This document shows positions 24,300 to 32,206 of a stretch of 49,976 nt of DNA, piece after piece (within the stretch, counting starts at the first letter, position 1; each line of letters starts with the position of its first letter). Location: contig URWN01000008.1 in NCBI GenBank assembly GCA_900551615.1, positions 1 through 49,976 on the forward strand, in the 5' to 3' direction. The notes under the pieces are model-generated. The model ran no database searches, was not told where the DNA came from, and saw nothing but the letters and a program-made list of their open reading frames with translations. This DNA is from an uncultured Clostridium sp. (GTDB taxonomy: Bacteria; Bacillota; Clostridia; TANB77; CAG-508). Position numbers and translations under genes: made by a program.

Positions 24300-25682
24300 A
24301 TGGAAAAAATACCAGTAGAAAAAAACAAAGAATATATAGTTGAAATAATAGATAATGGATTTGAAGGAGAAGGAATTGCCAAAATAGATAATTTTACAAT
24401 TTTTATTAATGGTGCAATAAAAGGAGAAAAAGTAAAGATACTAATTGTAAAAATCTTATCATCACATGCATTTGGAAAAATAGTAGAAATACTAGAAAAA
24501 TCAGATAAAAGACAAGAAGTAGACTGCACAACATATAAAAGATGTGGCGGATGCAACATGAGACATATAAAATATGAAGATACACTAAAAATGAAACAAA
24601 ATGCAGTCCAATCACTAGTAAATAAAACAATAAAAACCAAAATTCAGGTTAAACCAACATTAGGTATGGAAAATCCATTGCACTACAGAAATAAAGCACA
24701 ATATCCAATAGGAGTAAATAAAAATGGAGAACCAGTAATTGGCGTATTTGCAAATAGAACACATGAAGTAATACCGATGGAAAAATGCTTGATCCAAAAT
24801 CCAATATCAGAAGAAATAGCAAAAACAGTATTAAAATTTATAAAGAAAAATAAAATTTCTATATATAATGAAAAAACTGTAAAAGGACTATTTAGACATA
24901 TAGTAATAAAAGTTGGAATAAAGACAAATGAAATAATGTGCATATTAGTTATAAATGGAGAAAAAATTCCAAAAGAAAATGAATTGGTAGAAAGTCTAAC
25001 ACAAAAATATCCTAATATAAAAACAATAGTAAAAAATATAAATACTAAAAATACAAATGTCATATTAGGAAAAGAAAATATCAATATATATGGAAATGGG
25101 TACATTGAAGATAAATTAGGAGAATATACATTTAAAATATCTCCACTCTCATTTTATCAAGTAAACCCAGTACAGGCTGAAAGACTTTACAATATTGGTG
25201 TAGAGGCAGCAAAAATAGCTAAAAATGATATAGTATTTGACTTGTACTGTGGTATTGGTACAATCTCATTATTTATGGCAAAATATGCTAAAAAAGTGTA
25301 TGGAGTTGAAATTGTAGAACAGGCAATTAAAGATGCAAAAGAAAATGCAAAAATTAATAATGTTGATAATACTGAATTTATTGCAGGTGATACAGAAATT
25401 GTTTTGGATGATTTAATTAATAATAAAAATATTATTCCTGATGTTGTTATGGTTGATCCTCCTAGAAAAGGGCTTGATAATAAATCTATTGATAATATCT
25501 TGAAGATTAGGCCTGATAGATTTGTGTACATTAGTTGTAATCCTGCTACTTTGGTTAGGGATTTGGCTAAGTTTGAAGAGGCTTATGAGGTTAAAGAGAT
25601 TCAGCCAGTAGATATGTTTCCATTTACAGGACACGTGGAGGTTTGTGCGTTGCTAGAGTTAAAGAATTGCCAGTCATCTTAG
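24300..25682 (+). CDS. rlmD: 23S rRNA (uracil-5)-methyltransferase, RlmD/RumA type
   Basis: This iron-sulfur RNA methyltransferase makes 5-methyluridine, in E. coli RlmD U1939 of 23S rRNA. An N-terminal TRAM domain (about 1-62) is followed by cluster cysteines Cys76, Cys82 and Cys85 (CGGC) and a likely fourth, Cys163. The SAM motif is FDLYCGIGTISLF, then VMVDPPRKGLD and the catalytic Cys413 in YISCNPATLVRDL, ending PVDMFPFTGHVEVCALLE. The cysteine spacing matches E. coli RumA almost exactly. RlmC or TrmA-type specificity cannot be fully excluded. GGAGATATTT precedes the ATG. Confidence 0.92.
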   Translation: MEKIPVEKNKEYIVEIIDNGFEGEGIAKIDNFTIFINGAIKGEKVKILIVKILSSHAFGKIVEILEKSDKRQEVDCTTYKRCGGCNMRHIKYEDTLKMKQNAVQSLVNKTIKTKIQVKPTLGMENPLHYRNKAQYPIGVNKNGEPVIGVFANRTHEVIPMEKCLIQNPISEEIAKTVLKFIKKNKISIYNEKTVKGLFRHIVIKVGIKTNEIMCILVINGEKIPKENELVESLTQKYPNIKTIVKNINTKNTNVILGKENINIYGNGYIEDKLGEYTFKISPLSFYQVNPVQAERLYNIGVEAAKIAKNDIVFDLYCGIGTISLFMAKYAKKVYGVEIVEQAIKDAKENAKINNVDNTEFIAGDTEIVLDDLINNKNIIPDVVMVDPPRKGLDNKSIDNILKIRPDRFVYISCNPATLVRDLAKFEEAYEVKEIQPVDMFPFTGHVEVCALLELKNCQSS

Positions 25683-25804
25683 AGTTTACTAGCTTTCAAG
25701 ATACAATAATGTTTCATAAAAGAGGTAGATTTGGACTAGAAAAAGTACAAAAAAATGAAATTCATGTTAAGGTTGTTTTAGATATGGAGTGTGGAAACAT
25801 ATAA
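25652..25804 (+). pseudogene. Unidentified coding-like fragment overlapping the rlmD end
   Basis: In a frame different from rlmD, codons run open through RVKELPVILEF, then DTIMFHKRGRFGLEKV and HVKVVLDMECGNI before TAA at 25802. Composition looks protein-like, but there is no start or ribosome site and I do not recognise the family. It may be the tail of a deleted gene. Confidence 0.3.
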
Positions 25805-25952
25805 AGTGAATTTTTAGAGTTGATATAATAGTTGCTGTGAGAGGGTTACATAGATTATATATCTATGCTCAATACACCATATGATATGGCCAAATGTTGA
25901 TGAACATATGAATTTATAAAATAAAATTTAAAAGTTAAAGAGAATCCTAAGT

Positions 25953-25983
25953 AAAGTGCCTTGTAATAGGTGCTTTATTTTTG
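25953..25983 (+). terminator. Intrinsic terminator in the rlmD-Nudix gap
   Basis: AAAGTGCC (25953-25960) pairs with GGTGCTTT (25969-25976) using two G-U pairs, followed by ATTTTTG. The rest of the 25805-26082 gap shows no gene. Confidence 0.6.
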
Positions 25984-26082
25984 TTCAAAAATCCAATATA
26001 TTTAGTATGAATTTTAGTTAATTTGTTGAGGAAAATGTAAATTTGTGATATAGTGTAGGCATAAAGTTAGGAGTGTAAGAAT

Positions 26083-26628
26083 ATGGAATTAATATGTAGG
26101 ATAACAGACGAAGATATTGGAGAAAAAACTATTAATATGGAAAATCCCAAATTAAGATTAGGGGCAAGAGGTATTGTTATAAGAGAAGATGGAAAAATTG
26201 CTATATTTAACAAAAGTAATAAAAATGAGTATAAATTACCTGGCGGAGGATTAGAAGGAGAAGAAAAGCCAGAGGAAGCATTTAAAAGAGAAGTATTAGA
26301 AGAAACTGCTTGCGAAGTAGAAATAATAGAAACTTTAGGAACAACAGAGGAATACAAGTCTCTAAATAATTTTAAACAGATTTCCTATGTGTATGTAGGT
26401 AAAGTTCAAAAGGATACTAATAAATTAAATCTAACAGAGAAAGAAAAAGATGAAGGAGCTAAATTGTTGTGGGAAACTCCTGAAAAGGCACTAGAACTTA
26501 TAACAGAACGTTTTGATAAATTAGTTGCATCAAAATATGAATCTATTTATAGTACAAAATTTGTCGTATTAAGAGATAGTAAAATACTAGAAAAGTATAT
26601 AGAAATGAATAAATTATCTAATAATTAA
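26083..26628 (+). CDS. Nudix hydrolase
   Basis: The 181-residue protein has a Nudix box at about 55-77 (GGLEGEEKPEEAFKRE, then VLEET) with the metal-binding Glu pair. The final Gly of the GX5EX7REUXEEXGU signature is Ala here (EETACEV). It probably hydrolyses a nucleoside diphosphate linked to another group. The substrate is unknown; the tail after residue 130 is helix-rich and may shape specificity. TTAGGAGTG precedes the ATG. It is the first of three Nudix proteins within 3 kb. Confidence 0.85.
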   Translation: MELICRITDEDIGEKTINMENPKLRLGARGIVIREDGKIAIFNKSNKNEYKLPGGGLEGEEKPEEAFKREVLEETACEVEIIETLGTTEEYKSLNNFKQISYVYVGKVQKDTNKLNLTEKEKDEGAKLLWETPEKALELITERFDKLVASKYESIYSTKFVVLRDSKILEKYIEMNKLSNN

Positions 26629-26716
26629 AAATTATATATACAAATAAAGAAAAAAATTCAAAGTAAATATTTATGTAGCAAATAATTTAGAAATCATTAA
26701 ATTATAGGAGGAGAAT

Positions 26717-27163
26717 ATGGTAATTATCGCAGGTTGTTTAATAGTAAGAGATAATAAAATATTAATGGTAAAAGAAGCAAAAAAGAAATGCTATGGACAA
26801 TGGAATTTTCCAGCAGGACATGTAGAAGAAAATGAATTAATAACCGAAGCGGCAATAAGAGAAACATATGAAGAAACTGGATGCAAAGTAAAACTTACAG
26901 GTGTCTTACCAATAAGTACGGCAATTCTAAAAGAAGGAGAGACTGCTATAATTGTAAAATTTACAGCAGACATCATAGATGAAAATATTAAATTTGATAC
27001 AAAAGAAATAATAGATGTAAAGTGGTTAGACATAGAAAAAGTAAAAAATATGACAAATCGAGAATTAAGAGGTTATGACACTGCTATTCAAGATATTAAG
27101 GATTTTGAAGATAAAAAAATATATCCTTTAGATGTTTTTCATGATAAAAAATATAAATTATAA
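26717..27163 (+). CDS. Nudix hydrolase (MutT-like)
   Basis: The 148-residue protein has a perfect Nudix signature at 34-56 (GHVEENELITEAAIRETYEE, then TG). WNFPAGH just before the box is the common MutT/NudG-type entry. It likely cleaves oxidised or surplus nucleoside triphosphates, or another small NDP-X compound. ATAGGAGGAGA precedes the ATG. It is not closely similar to the neighbouring Nudix protein outside the box, so the pair is not a recent tandem duplication. Confidence 0.88.
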   Translation: MVIIAGCLIVRDNKILMVKEAKKKCYGQWNFPAGHVEENELITEAAIRETYEETGCKVKLTGVLPISTAILKEGETAIIVKFTADIIDENIKFDTKEIIDVKWLDIEKVKNMTNRELRGYDTAIQDIKDFEDKKIYPLDVFHDKKYKL

Positions 27164-27201
27164 TATAAGATATTTTTAAGAATTCTTTAAAGGGAGAAAG
27201 A

Positions 27202-27783
27202 ATGAGTTTGAGAAATAAGTTAAAAGAAAGTGAGAAAAATATGGGGAAAGTTTTAAAAGTAAGAGAAGTAGGAGAACCTATTCTTGAAAAGCAGTGCAAT
27301 GAAGTTAATATAAAAAATATTAATGAAGATATTATAGACATTATAGAAGATTTAAAATCAACACTAGAGTATGGAACAGGATTAGGAATTGCGGCACCTC
27401 AAATAGGTGTAGATAAAAGAATTATTGTAGTTGGTTCTAAAAAGGAAAATATAAAATATAATGATGCAGAAGAAATACCAATAACAGCAATGATTAATCC
27501 AACTTGGAAGAAACTAACAGAAGATACAGATGTACAATATGAGGGCTGTATGAGTGTTCCTAGTATAAGAGGAAAAGTAGAAAGATATAAGAATATAGAA
27601 TTGACTTATTATAATGAAAATGGAGAGAAAATAATAAAACAACTAAATGGATTTTTTGCAAGATTAGTGCAACATGAATGTGATCATTTAGATGGAATAG
27701 TATTTTTAGAAAAAGTAAAAGGACCTAATGGATTTGCAACTAAAGAAAATATAGAAAAATATAATTTAAGGGAAGTTAACTGA
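27202..27783 (+). CDS. def: Peptide deformylase
   Basis: This metalloenzyme removes the N-formyl group from new proteins. All three motifs are present: GLGIAAPQ at 60-67, EGCMS at 114-118 with metal Cys116, and HECDH at 158-162 with two metal histidines and the catalytic Glu. GGGAGAAAG before ATG 27202 supports this start, giving about 14 extra residues compared with usual proteins; ATG 27241 (MGKVLKVRE) would be the standard start but has a weaker site. No fmt or formyltransferase gene is nearby. Confidence 0.93.
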   Translation: MSLRNKLKESEKNMGKVLKVREVGEPILEKQCNEVNIKNINEDIIDIIEDLKSTLEYGTGLGIAAPQIGVDKRIIVVGSKKENIKYNDAEEIPITAMINPTWKKLTEDTDVQYEGCMSVPSIRGKVERYKNIELTYYNENGEKIIKQLNGFFARLVQHECDHLDGIVFLEKVKGPNGFATKENIEKYNLREVN

Positions 27784-27876
27784 CTTTTATAAAAAAGATA
27801 GATTAACATAAATTAAAAATACTTGACCTGTATTATATAAGTATATATACAAATAATAAGATAGGAGATAACTATA

Positions 27877-28809
27877 GTGTTAGATAAAATAATTGAAAGT
27901 TGCAAATATGTTGCTAACAATTCAAAATCAGTTAAAATAAATGAAACAAATCTGGATAAATTTATAGAAAAAATAGACAAAATAGAAACTGAACATTGGT
28001 TAGGTTTTTCTCCATATAATTTATTGGATTTACCAACAGAAACTATAATAAATTTTTTATTAGTATATGAATCAATAGATTTTTCATTTTGGGGAAATCC
28101 TAAATGGACAATAAATACAGAGAATGGAAAAGAAGATGGAAGTATTGCATTGTTATATGCAATATTAAAGTATGTAAAAGAAAGAAATACTACTGATTTT
28201 TCTAATATAACTAAAGATGAATTTGAAGAATTATTAAAAGGAAATATAGAGATTCCATTATTTGAAGAAAGATATAATATTATAAGAAATGTTAGTAAAA
28301 TAGTTAATGAAAAAATGAATGGAAATTTTTATACATTCATAAAAGATGTTACTCTTGATACAGAATTATTTAAAATTATTGTAAAATATTTTCCTAATTT
28401 TAAAGATGAAAGAATATACAATAATAAAAAAATTTATTTTTATAAGTTAGCACAATTATTAACATCAGATATTTTACATATAAGAGAACGAAAAGAAAAT
28501 ATAAAAGTGGACTATTCTCATTTAGTAGGATGTGCAGATTATAAAATTCCACAAGTAATGAGAGGATTAGGGATATTAGAATACAATGACAAATTATCTA
28601 ATATTATAGATAACAAAAAAGAAATAGAAGTAAATTCAGAATATGAAATAGAAATAAGAGCTAATATGCTTGTAGTAATTGATTTAATAAAAGAGAAATT
28701 AGAAAATAAAGTATGTGCGATTGATATTAATGATTATATTTGGAGTCAAGGAAGAAATAAAAATATAGAATTAAAGCCATATCATTTGACTAGAAATACC
28801 AATTATTAA
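27877..28809 (+). CDS. Queuosine-5'-phosphate N-glycosylase/hydrolase (Qng1, DUF2419)
   Basis: Qng1 proteins release the free base queuine from queuosine 5'-monophosphate for reuse in tRNA modification. The 310-residue protein shows the family blocks: DFSFWGNPKW near 68-77, YFPNFKDERIY near 171-181, YFYKLAQLL with Lys190, GCADYKIPQVMRGLGILEY with Asp221, and EIEIRANML near 255. Lys190 and Asp221 sit where human Qng1 has its essential Lys199 and Asp231. The start is GTG at 27877 behind TAGGAGA. No other queuosine genes (QueT, Tgt, QueK) are in the window, so the recipient enzyme must be elsewhere. Adjacent genes are Nudix proteins. Confidence 0.85.
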   Translation: MLDKIIESCKYVANNSKSVKINETNLDKFIEKIDKIETEHWLGFSPYNLLDLPTETIINFLLVYESIDFSFWGNPKWTINTENGKEDGSIALLYAILKYVKERNTTDFSNITKDEFEELLKGNIEIPLFEERYNIIRNVSKIVNEKMNGNFYTFIKDVTLDTELFKIIVKYFPNFKDERIYNNKKIYFYKLAQLLTSDILHIRERKENIKVDYSHLVGCADYKIPQVMRGLGILEYNDKLSNIIDNKKEIEVNSEYEIEIRANMLVVIDLIKEKLENKVCAIDINDYIWSQGRNKNIELKPYHLTRNTNY

Positions 28810-28838
28810 TGGAAATGTCAAATAGTAAATATATAAAA

Positions 28839-28859
28839 TTGTCAGAAATAATCTGACAA
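28839..28859 (+). promoter_or_regulatory. Hairpin just before the Nudix-GNAT ribosome site
   Basis: TTGTCAGA (28839-28846) pairs with TCTGACAA (28852-28859). It ends five bases before ATGGAGGA. With no T tract it is more likely a leader hairpin affecting translation or mRNA end protection than a terminator. Confidence 0.4.
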
Positions 28860-28875
28860 ATTATGGAGGAAATCT

Positions 28876-29910
28876 ATGGAATATATAGATATAGTTGACG
28901 AAAATAATAATCCAACAGGTAAGGTAAAAGAAAAACAACAAGCACATGAAGATGGCAATTTTCATAGAACAGCACATGTTTGGATTATAAATGATAAAAA
29001 TGAATTATTACTTCAAAAAAGAAGTGCAAGTAAGAAAACACATCCTAATTGCTGGGACATATCTGGAGCAGGACATATAAAAGCAGGAGAAAGTGTAGTT
29101 GATGGAGCGATTAGAGAACTAAAAGAAGAGTTAGGTGTTGAAGTGGAAGAAAAAGATTTACAATATATTGCCACAATAAAAAGTACTAAAAATATGGAAT
29201 TTCAATATGTATATTTATTAAACTGTAATAAAGAGATAGAAGAATATATTTTTGAAGATAATGAAGTATCAGAAGTTAAATATATTTTTTACAAGTATTT
29301 AGAAAAAATGGTGGAAGAAAAAATAGAAGGATTACTAATACACGAAGAAGAATATAAATATCTTTTTAGATATATTACAAATAAAAACATAAAGATAAGA
29401 AAATTTAATGCTAATGATGTGGATTCAATATATAATATTCAAAATATTGTAATTGATAATTTTAAAGAAGAAGAAAAAGGATATTTTCTACCTTTTAAAA
29501 AAGATACATATTTAAGAATAGTTAATGACCCTATTAACGATGGTGAAATATATGGTGCTTTTATAGATGATAAAATGATTGCATGGATTTTCTTATCAGT
29601 TTCAAATAGAATGAAAGAATTAAAACAACTGATTCCGAATATCAAAGGTAATTGTGCTGATATAGATGGAGTTATTGTTTTACCAGAATATAGAGGCTAT
29701 GGATTACAAAAAATATTAGTAAAGTATTTTGAAGAAAAAGCTAGAGAAAAAGGAATAAGTAATATTATTGCAGAAGTTACTTTTGGGAATGTTTATAGTA
29801 TAAAAAATTTAAAAGATTTAGGTTATGAAGAACAAACTTGGTATCAAAAAGATGAAAATATAAAAAGGTATATTTTGTTAAAGAAGTTAGGAGAAGTGGA
29901 AAATGAGTAA
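28876..29910 (+). CDS. Nudix hydrolase-GNAT acetyltransferase fusion
   Basis: The 344-residue protein joins two enzymes. Residues 1-165 form an isopentenyl-diphosphate-isomerase/YfcD-like Nudix domain, with a complete box at about 66-88 (GHIKAGESVVDGAIRELKEE, then LG). Residues about 174-344 form a GNAT acetyltransferase with the acetyl-CoA loop LPEYRGYGLQKIL and a late V-T-F-G-N-V-Y-S-I-K-N segment. The Nudix part may clean up an activated compound and the GNAT part acetylate a partner; neither substrate is known. GGAGGAAA precedes the ATG. The Sel1 gene starts eight bases before its stop. Confidence 0.88.
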   Translation: MEYIDIVDENNNPTGKVKEKQQAHEDGNFHRTAHVWIINDKNELLLQKRSASKKTHPNCWDISGAGHIKAGESVVDGAIRELKEELGVEVEEKDLQYIATIKSTKNMEFQYVYLLNCNKEIEEYIFEDNEVSEVKYIFYKYLEKMVEEKIEGLLIHEEEYKYLFRYITNKNIKIRKFNANDVDSIYNIQNIVIDNFKEEEKGYFLPFKKDTYLRIVNDPINDGEIYGAFIDDKMIAWIFLSVSNRMKELKQLIPNIKGNCADIDGVIVLPEYRGYGLQKILVKYFEEKAREKGISNIIAEVTFGNVYSIKNLKDLGYEEQTWYQKDENIKRYILLKKLGEVENE

Positions 29911-30514
29911 TACTATAAAACCAATAATATTTGATTTAAACGATGTAAGAAAAAAAGCTGAAAATGGTGATAAATTTGCGTGCTATATTTTAGGAAGAAG
30001 TTATGATAGTGAAGAAAACGGAGCAGAGCAAAGTTTTGAAAAAGCAATGTACTGGTATGGAAAAGGGAAAGAGTTAGGAGATCCACGCTCAGCCTATGGA
30101 GTTGGTGCTTGCTATTATTTTGGAGATGGAGTAGAACAAGATAAGGAAAAAGCAAAACAAATACATATTGAATCATATCAACCACTATTAGAACTTATAG
30201 ATGAGGAAAAACAAAATTCAAAAAAACAAGCATTTTCAAAGTTTTGCTTAGGAGCTTATTACTATTTTGGATTTGGAAATGTTGAAAGAGATGAAAAGAA
30301 GGCATTTCAATTAATACATGATTGTGCAATGCAAGGGTATCTTCCAGCAATTTATGATTTAGGAGCGAATTTTTATTATAACGGAGTTGGAACAGAAAAA
30401 AACTTGAAATTATCAGAATATTACTTAAAAATGGCGGTAGATGCAGGATTGCCAAGAGCAAAAACTAAGTATGAACAATATAAAAGTGAATATGAAAATG
30501 AACTAGGAAGATAG
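29903..30514 (+). CDS. Sel1-like repeat protein
   Basis: The 203-residue protein has Sel1 (TPR-like) helical repeats: a unit around 24-60 (ACYILGRSYD, YWYGKGKELGDP), another at 62-80 (AYGVGACYYFGDGVEQD), and others at 118-140 (LGAYYYFGFG) and 153-190. Such proteins bind partner proteins. There is no signal peptide. It overlaps the Nudix-GNAT gene by eight bases with AGGAG before the start, so it may be a partner of that fusion enzyme. Confidence 0.85.
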   Translation: MSNTIKPIIFDLNDVRKKAENGDKFACYILGRSYDSEENGAEQSFEKAMYWYGKGKELGDPRSAYGVGACYYFGDGVEQDKEKAKQIHIESYQPLLELIDEEKQNSKKQAFSKFCLGAYYYFGFGNVERDEKKAFQLIHDCAMQGYLPAIYDLGANFYYNGVGTEKNLKLSEYYLKMAVDAGLPRAKTKYEQYKSEYENELGR

Positions 30515-30564
30515 GGTGTAAATATCATTATAAAATGAGATACTTGATAGAGGAGGAAATGTAA

Positions 30565-31116
30565 ATGGAAAATTATTTTATAATACATGGCTCATTTAGT
30601 AGTCCATATTCAAATTGGATAGGATGGTTACATGATTTTATAGAAGATGAAGGAAAACAAGTATATGTACCAGATTTTCCTATTGGTGTAGGATATCAAA
30701 ATTATGAAAATTGGAGTAGATTACTTAAATATTATTTAGATTTAGGATTAATCAATGAGAATACTACAATTATAGGTCATAGCATTGCACCAGTTTTTAT
30801 ATCAAAGTTTTTAGTTGAAAATAAAATAAAAGTTAAAAAATTAATTTTTGTATGTGGATTTAATAATTATCTAGGAATAAATGAAGAATATGATGCAGTT
30901 AATAAATCAATGTATTTTAATAACTTGGAAGATGTTAAACAATATGCGAATGAAATAATTGGTTTTTATTCAGATAATGATCCGTATGTAAAATATGAAT
31001 CCGAAAAATATTTTGCAGATAAGATTTCAACGGAACAAGTTTTTATTCCTAATGCAGGACATATAAATAGTGAAAGTGGATATGATACTCTTGAAGATAT
31101 AGTGAGTTATTTATAA
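30565..31116 (+). CDS. RBBP9/YdeN-type serine hydrolase
   Basis: The 183-residue alpha/beta hydrolase begins MENYFIIHGSFSSPYSNW, with the nucleophile elbow GHSIAP, the acid in SDNDPYV and the histidine in NAGHINSESGY. In the elbow the usual final Gly is Ala, as in part of this family. The substrate is unknown. GAGGAGGAA precedes the ATG. Three hairpins follow its stop. Confidence 0.85.
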   Translation: MENYFIIHGSFSSPYSNWIGWLHDFIEDEGKQVYVPDFPIGVGYQNYENWSRLLKYYLDLGLINENTTIIGHSIAPVFISKFLVENKIKVKKLIFVCGFNNYLGINEEYDAVNKSMYFNNLEDVKQYANEIIGFYSDNDPYVKYESEKYFADKISTEQVFIPNAGHINSESGYDTLEDIVSYL

Positions 31117-31122
31117 AGGTTA

Positions 31123-31194
31123 TATTACGAAAAAATTGAAAAATTCGTAATACAAAAAATTATATTACGAAAAATTATTGATATTCGTAATATA
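31123..31194. repeat. Two near-identical TATTACGAA/TTCGTAATA inverted repeats
   Basis: The first pairs TATTACGAA (31123-31131) with TTCGTAATA (31144-31152). The second pairs TATATTACGAA (31161-31171) with TTCGTAATATA (31184-31194). The two are 38 bases apart, start to start. They precede a separate terminator hairpin and so are not needed for termination. Confidence 0.7.
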
Positions 31195-31206
31195 CAAGTA
31201 AAATAT

Positions 31207-31260
31207 GCCGTAAACCCTCGTAAATATCAAAATAATTTATGAGAGTTTACGGCCGTTTTA
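31207..31260 (+). terminator. Long intrinsic terminator before the Bro-DinG unit
   Basis: GCCGTAAAC (31207-31215) pairs with GTTTACGGC (31245-31253). Inner CTCGTAAAT pairs with ATTTATGAG by a G-U. TTTTATT follows. Confidence 0.8.
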
Positions 31261-31284
31261 TTATAAAAAAGCTAAAATATTAAA

Positions 31285-31322
31285 AACAGATGTTTGACAA
31301 ATAATAACAAATGTTATATAAT
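31285..31322 (+). promoter_or_regulatory. Consensus promoter with two AACARATGTT boxes 21 bp apart
   Basis: TTGACA (31294-31299), a 17-base spacer and TATAAT (31317-31322) form a perfect consensus. AACAGATGTT (31285-31294) overlaps the -35 box and AACAAATGTT (31306-31315) fills the spacer up to the -10. The boxes repeat at exactly 21 bp, two helical turns, as expected for a repressor binding one face of the DNA. Confidence 0.65.
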
Positions 31323-31348
31323 GTCAAAAAAGTTAAGGAAGTGATATA

Positions 31349-32194
31349 ATGCAAGAAAATAGATTAGCTTTATTTGAAGAAAAAGAAATAAGAAGAAAGT
31401 GGTACAACGAAGATTGGTATTTCTCAGTAGAGGATGTTGTTCAAGTTTTAACTGATTCTGTAGATGTAAAACAATATATTAAAAAGCTTAAAGCTAGAGA
31501 TCAAGAGTTAAATAACAACTGGGGTACAATTTGTACCCTAGTTGAAATGATAGCAAAAGATGAAAAAAAAAGAAAAATAAGGACAGCGAATTCAAAAGGA
31601 ATATTGAGAATTATTCAATCGATACCTTCTCCAAAGGCAGAACCATTTAAACTATGGCTAGCACAAGTAGGAAGCGAAAGATTAGATGAAATTGTAAATC
31701 CAGAACTTGCAATTAATAGAGCAAAAGAAACATATATAAGAAAAGGTTATGAAGATACGTGGATTGCACAAAGATTAAAATCAATAGACAGTAGAAAAGA
31801 ATTAACTGATACATGGAAAGAAAGAGGAGCAAAAGATAGAGATTATGCAATATTAACCGATGAAATATATAAAAGTACATTTAATATGAACACTACTCAA
31901 TATAAAGAACAAAAGGGAATTAATAAAACAAAAAGAAATTTAAGAGATAGTATGGGAAAATTAGAGCTTGCAATAACAAATTTAGCAGAAGTGACTGCAA
32001 ATGAAATGCATAATACTAATAATAGTTTTGGACTAGAAGAATTGAAAGATGATGTACAAGAGGCTGGAAAAATAACAGGTAAAGCTAGAAAAGAAATTGA
32101 AGATAAAATTGGAAAGAAAGTTGTAGAGAGTGCTAATTATAAAGAATTGACAAAAAAAGATGTAAAAAAATTAATTAAGGAAAAAGAAAAATAG
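31349..32194 (+). CDS. Bro-N/DinD-like protein
   Basis: The 281-residue protein opens with a Bro-N (phage antirepressor-like) domain: residues 1-110 include RRKWYNEDWYFSVEDVV, LKARDQEL and KAEPFKLWLAQVG. The remainder (ERLDEIVNPELAINRA, ELTDTWKERG) matches the DinD-type proteins found in bacteria and phages. DinD in E. coli is a DNA-damage-induced protein affecting RecA; this homologue has no proven role. AAGGAAGTG precedes the ATG. It is 12 bases ahead of dinG and driven by a perfect promoter with paired boxes, so the two form one unit. Confidence 0.82.
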   Translation: MQENRLALFEEKEIRRKWYNEDWYFSVEDVVQVLTDSVDVKQYIKKLKARDQELNNNWGTICTLVEMIAKDEKKRKIRTANSKGILRIIQSIPSPKAEPFKLWLAQVGSERLDEIVNPELAINRAKETYIRKGYEDTWIAQRLKSIDSRKELTDTWKERGAKDRDYAILTDEIYKSTFNMNTTQYKEQKGINKTKRNLRDSMGKLELAITNLAEVTANEMHNTNNSFGLEELKDDVQEAGKITGKARKEIEDKIGKKVVESANYKELTKKDVKKLIKEKEK

Positions 32195-32206
32195 AAAGGA
32201 ATTTTA

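Noticed and set aside
31285..31322. LexA/SOS box upstream of the Bro-DinG unit
   Set aside because: No GAAC-N4-GTTC or close variant is present; the boxes are AACARATGTT and need another factor.
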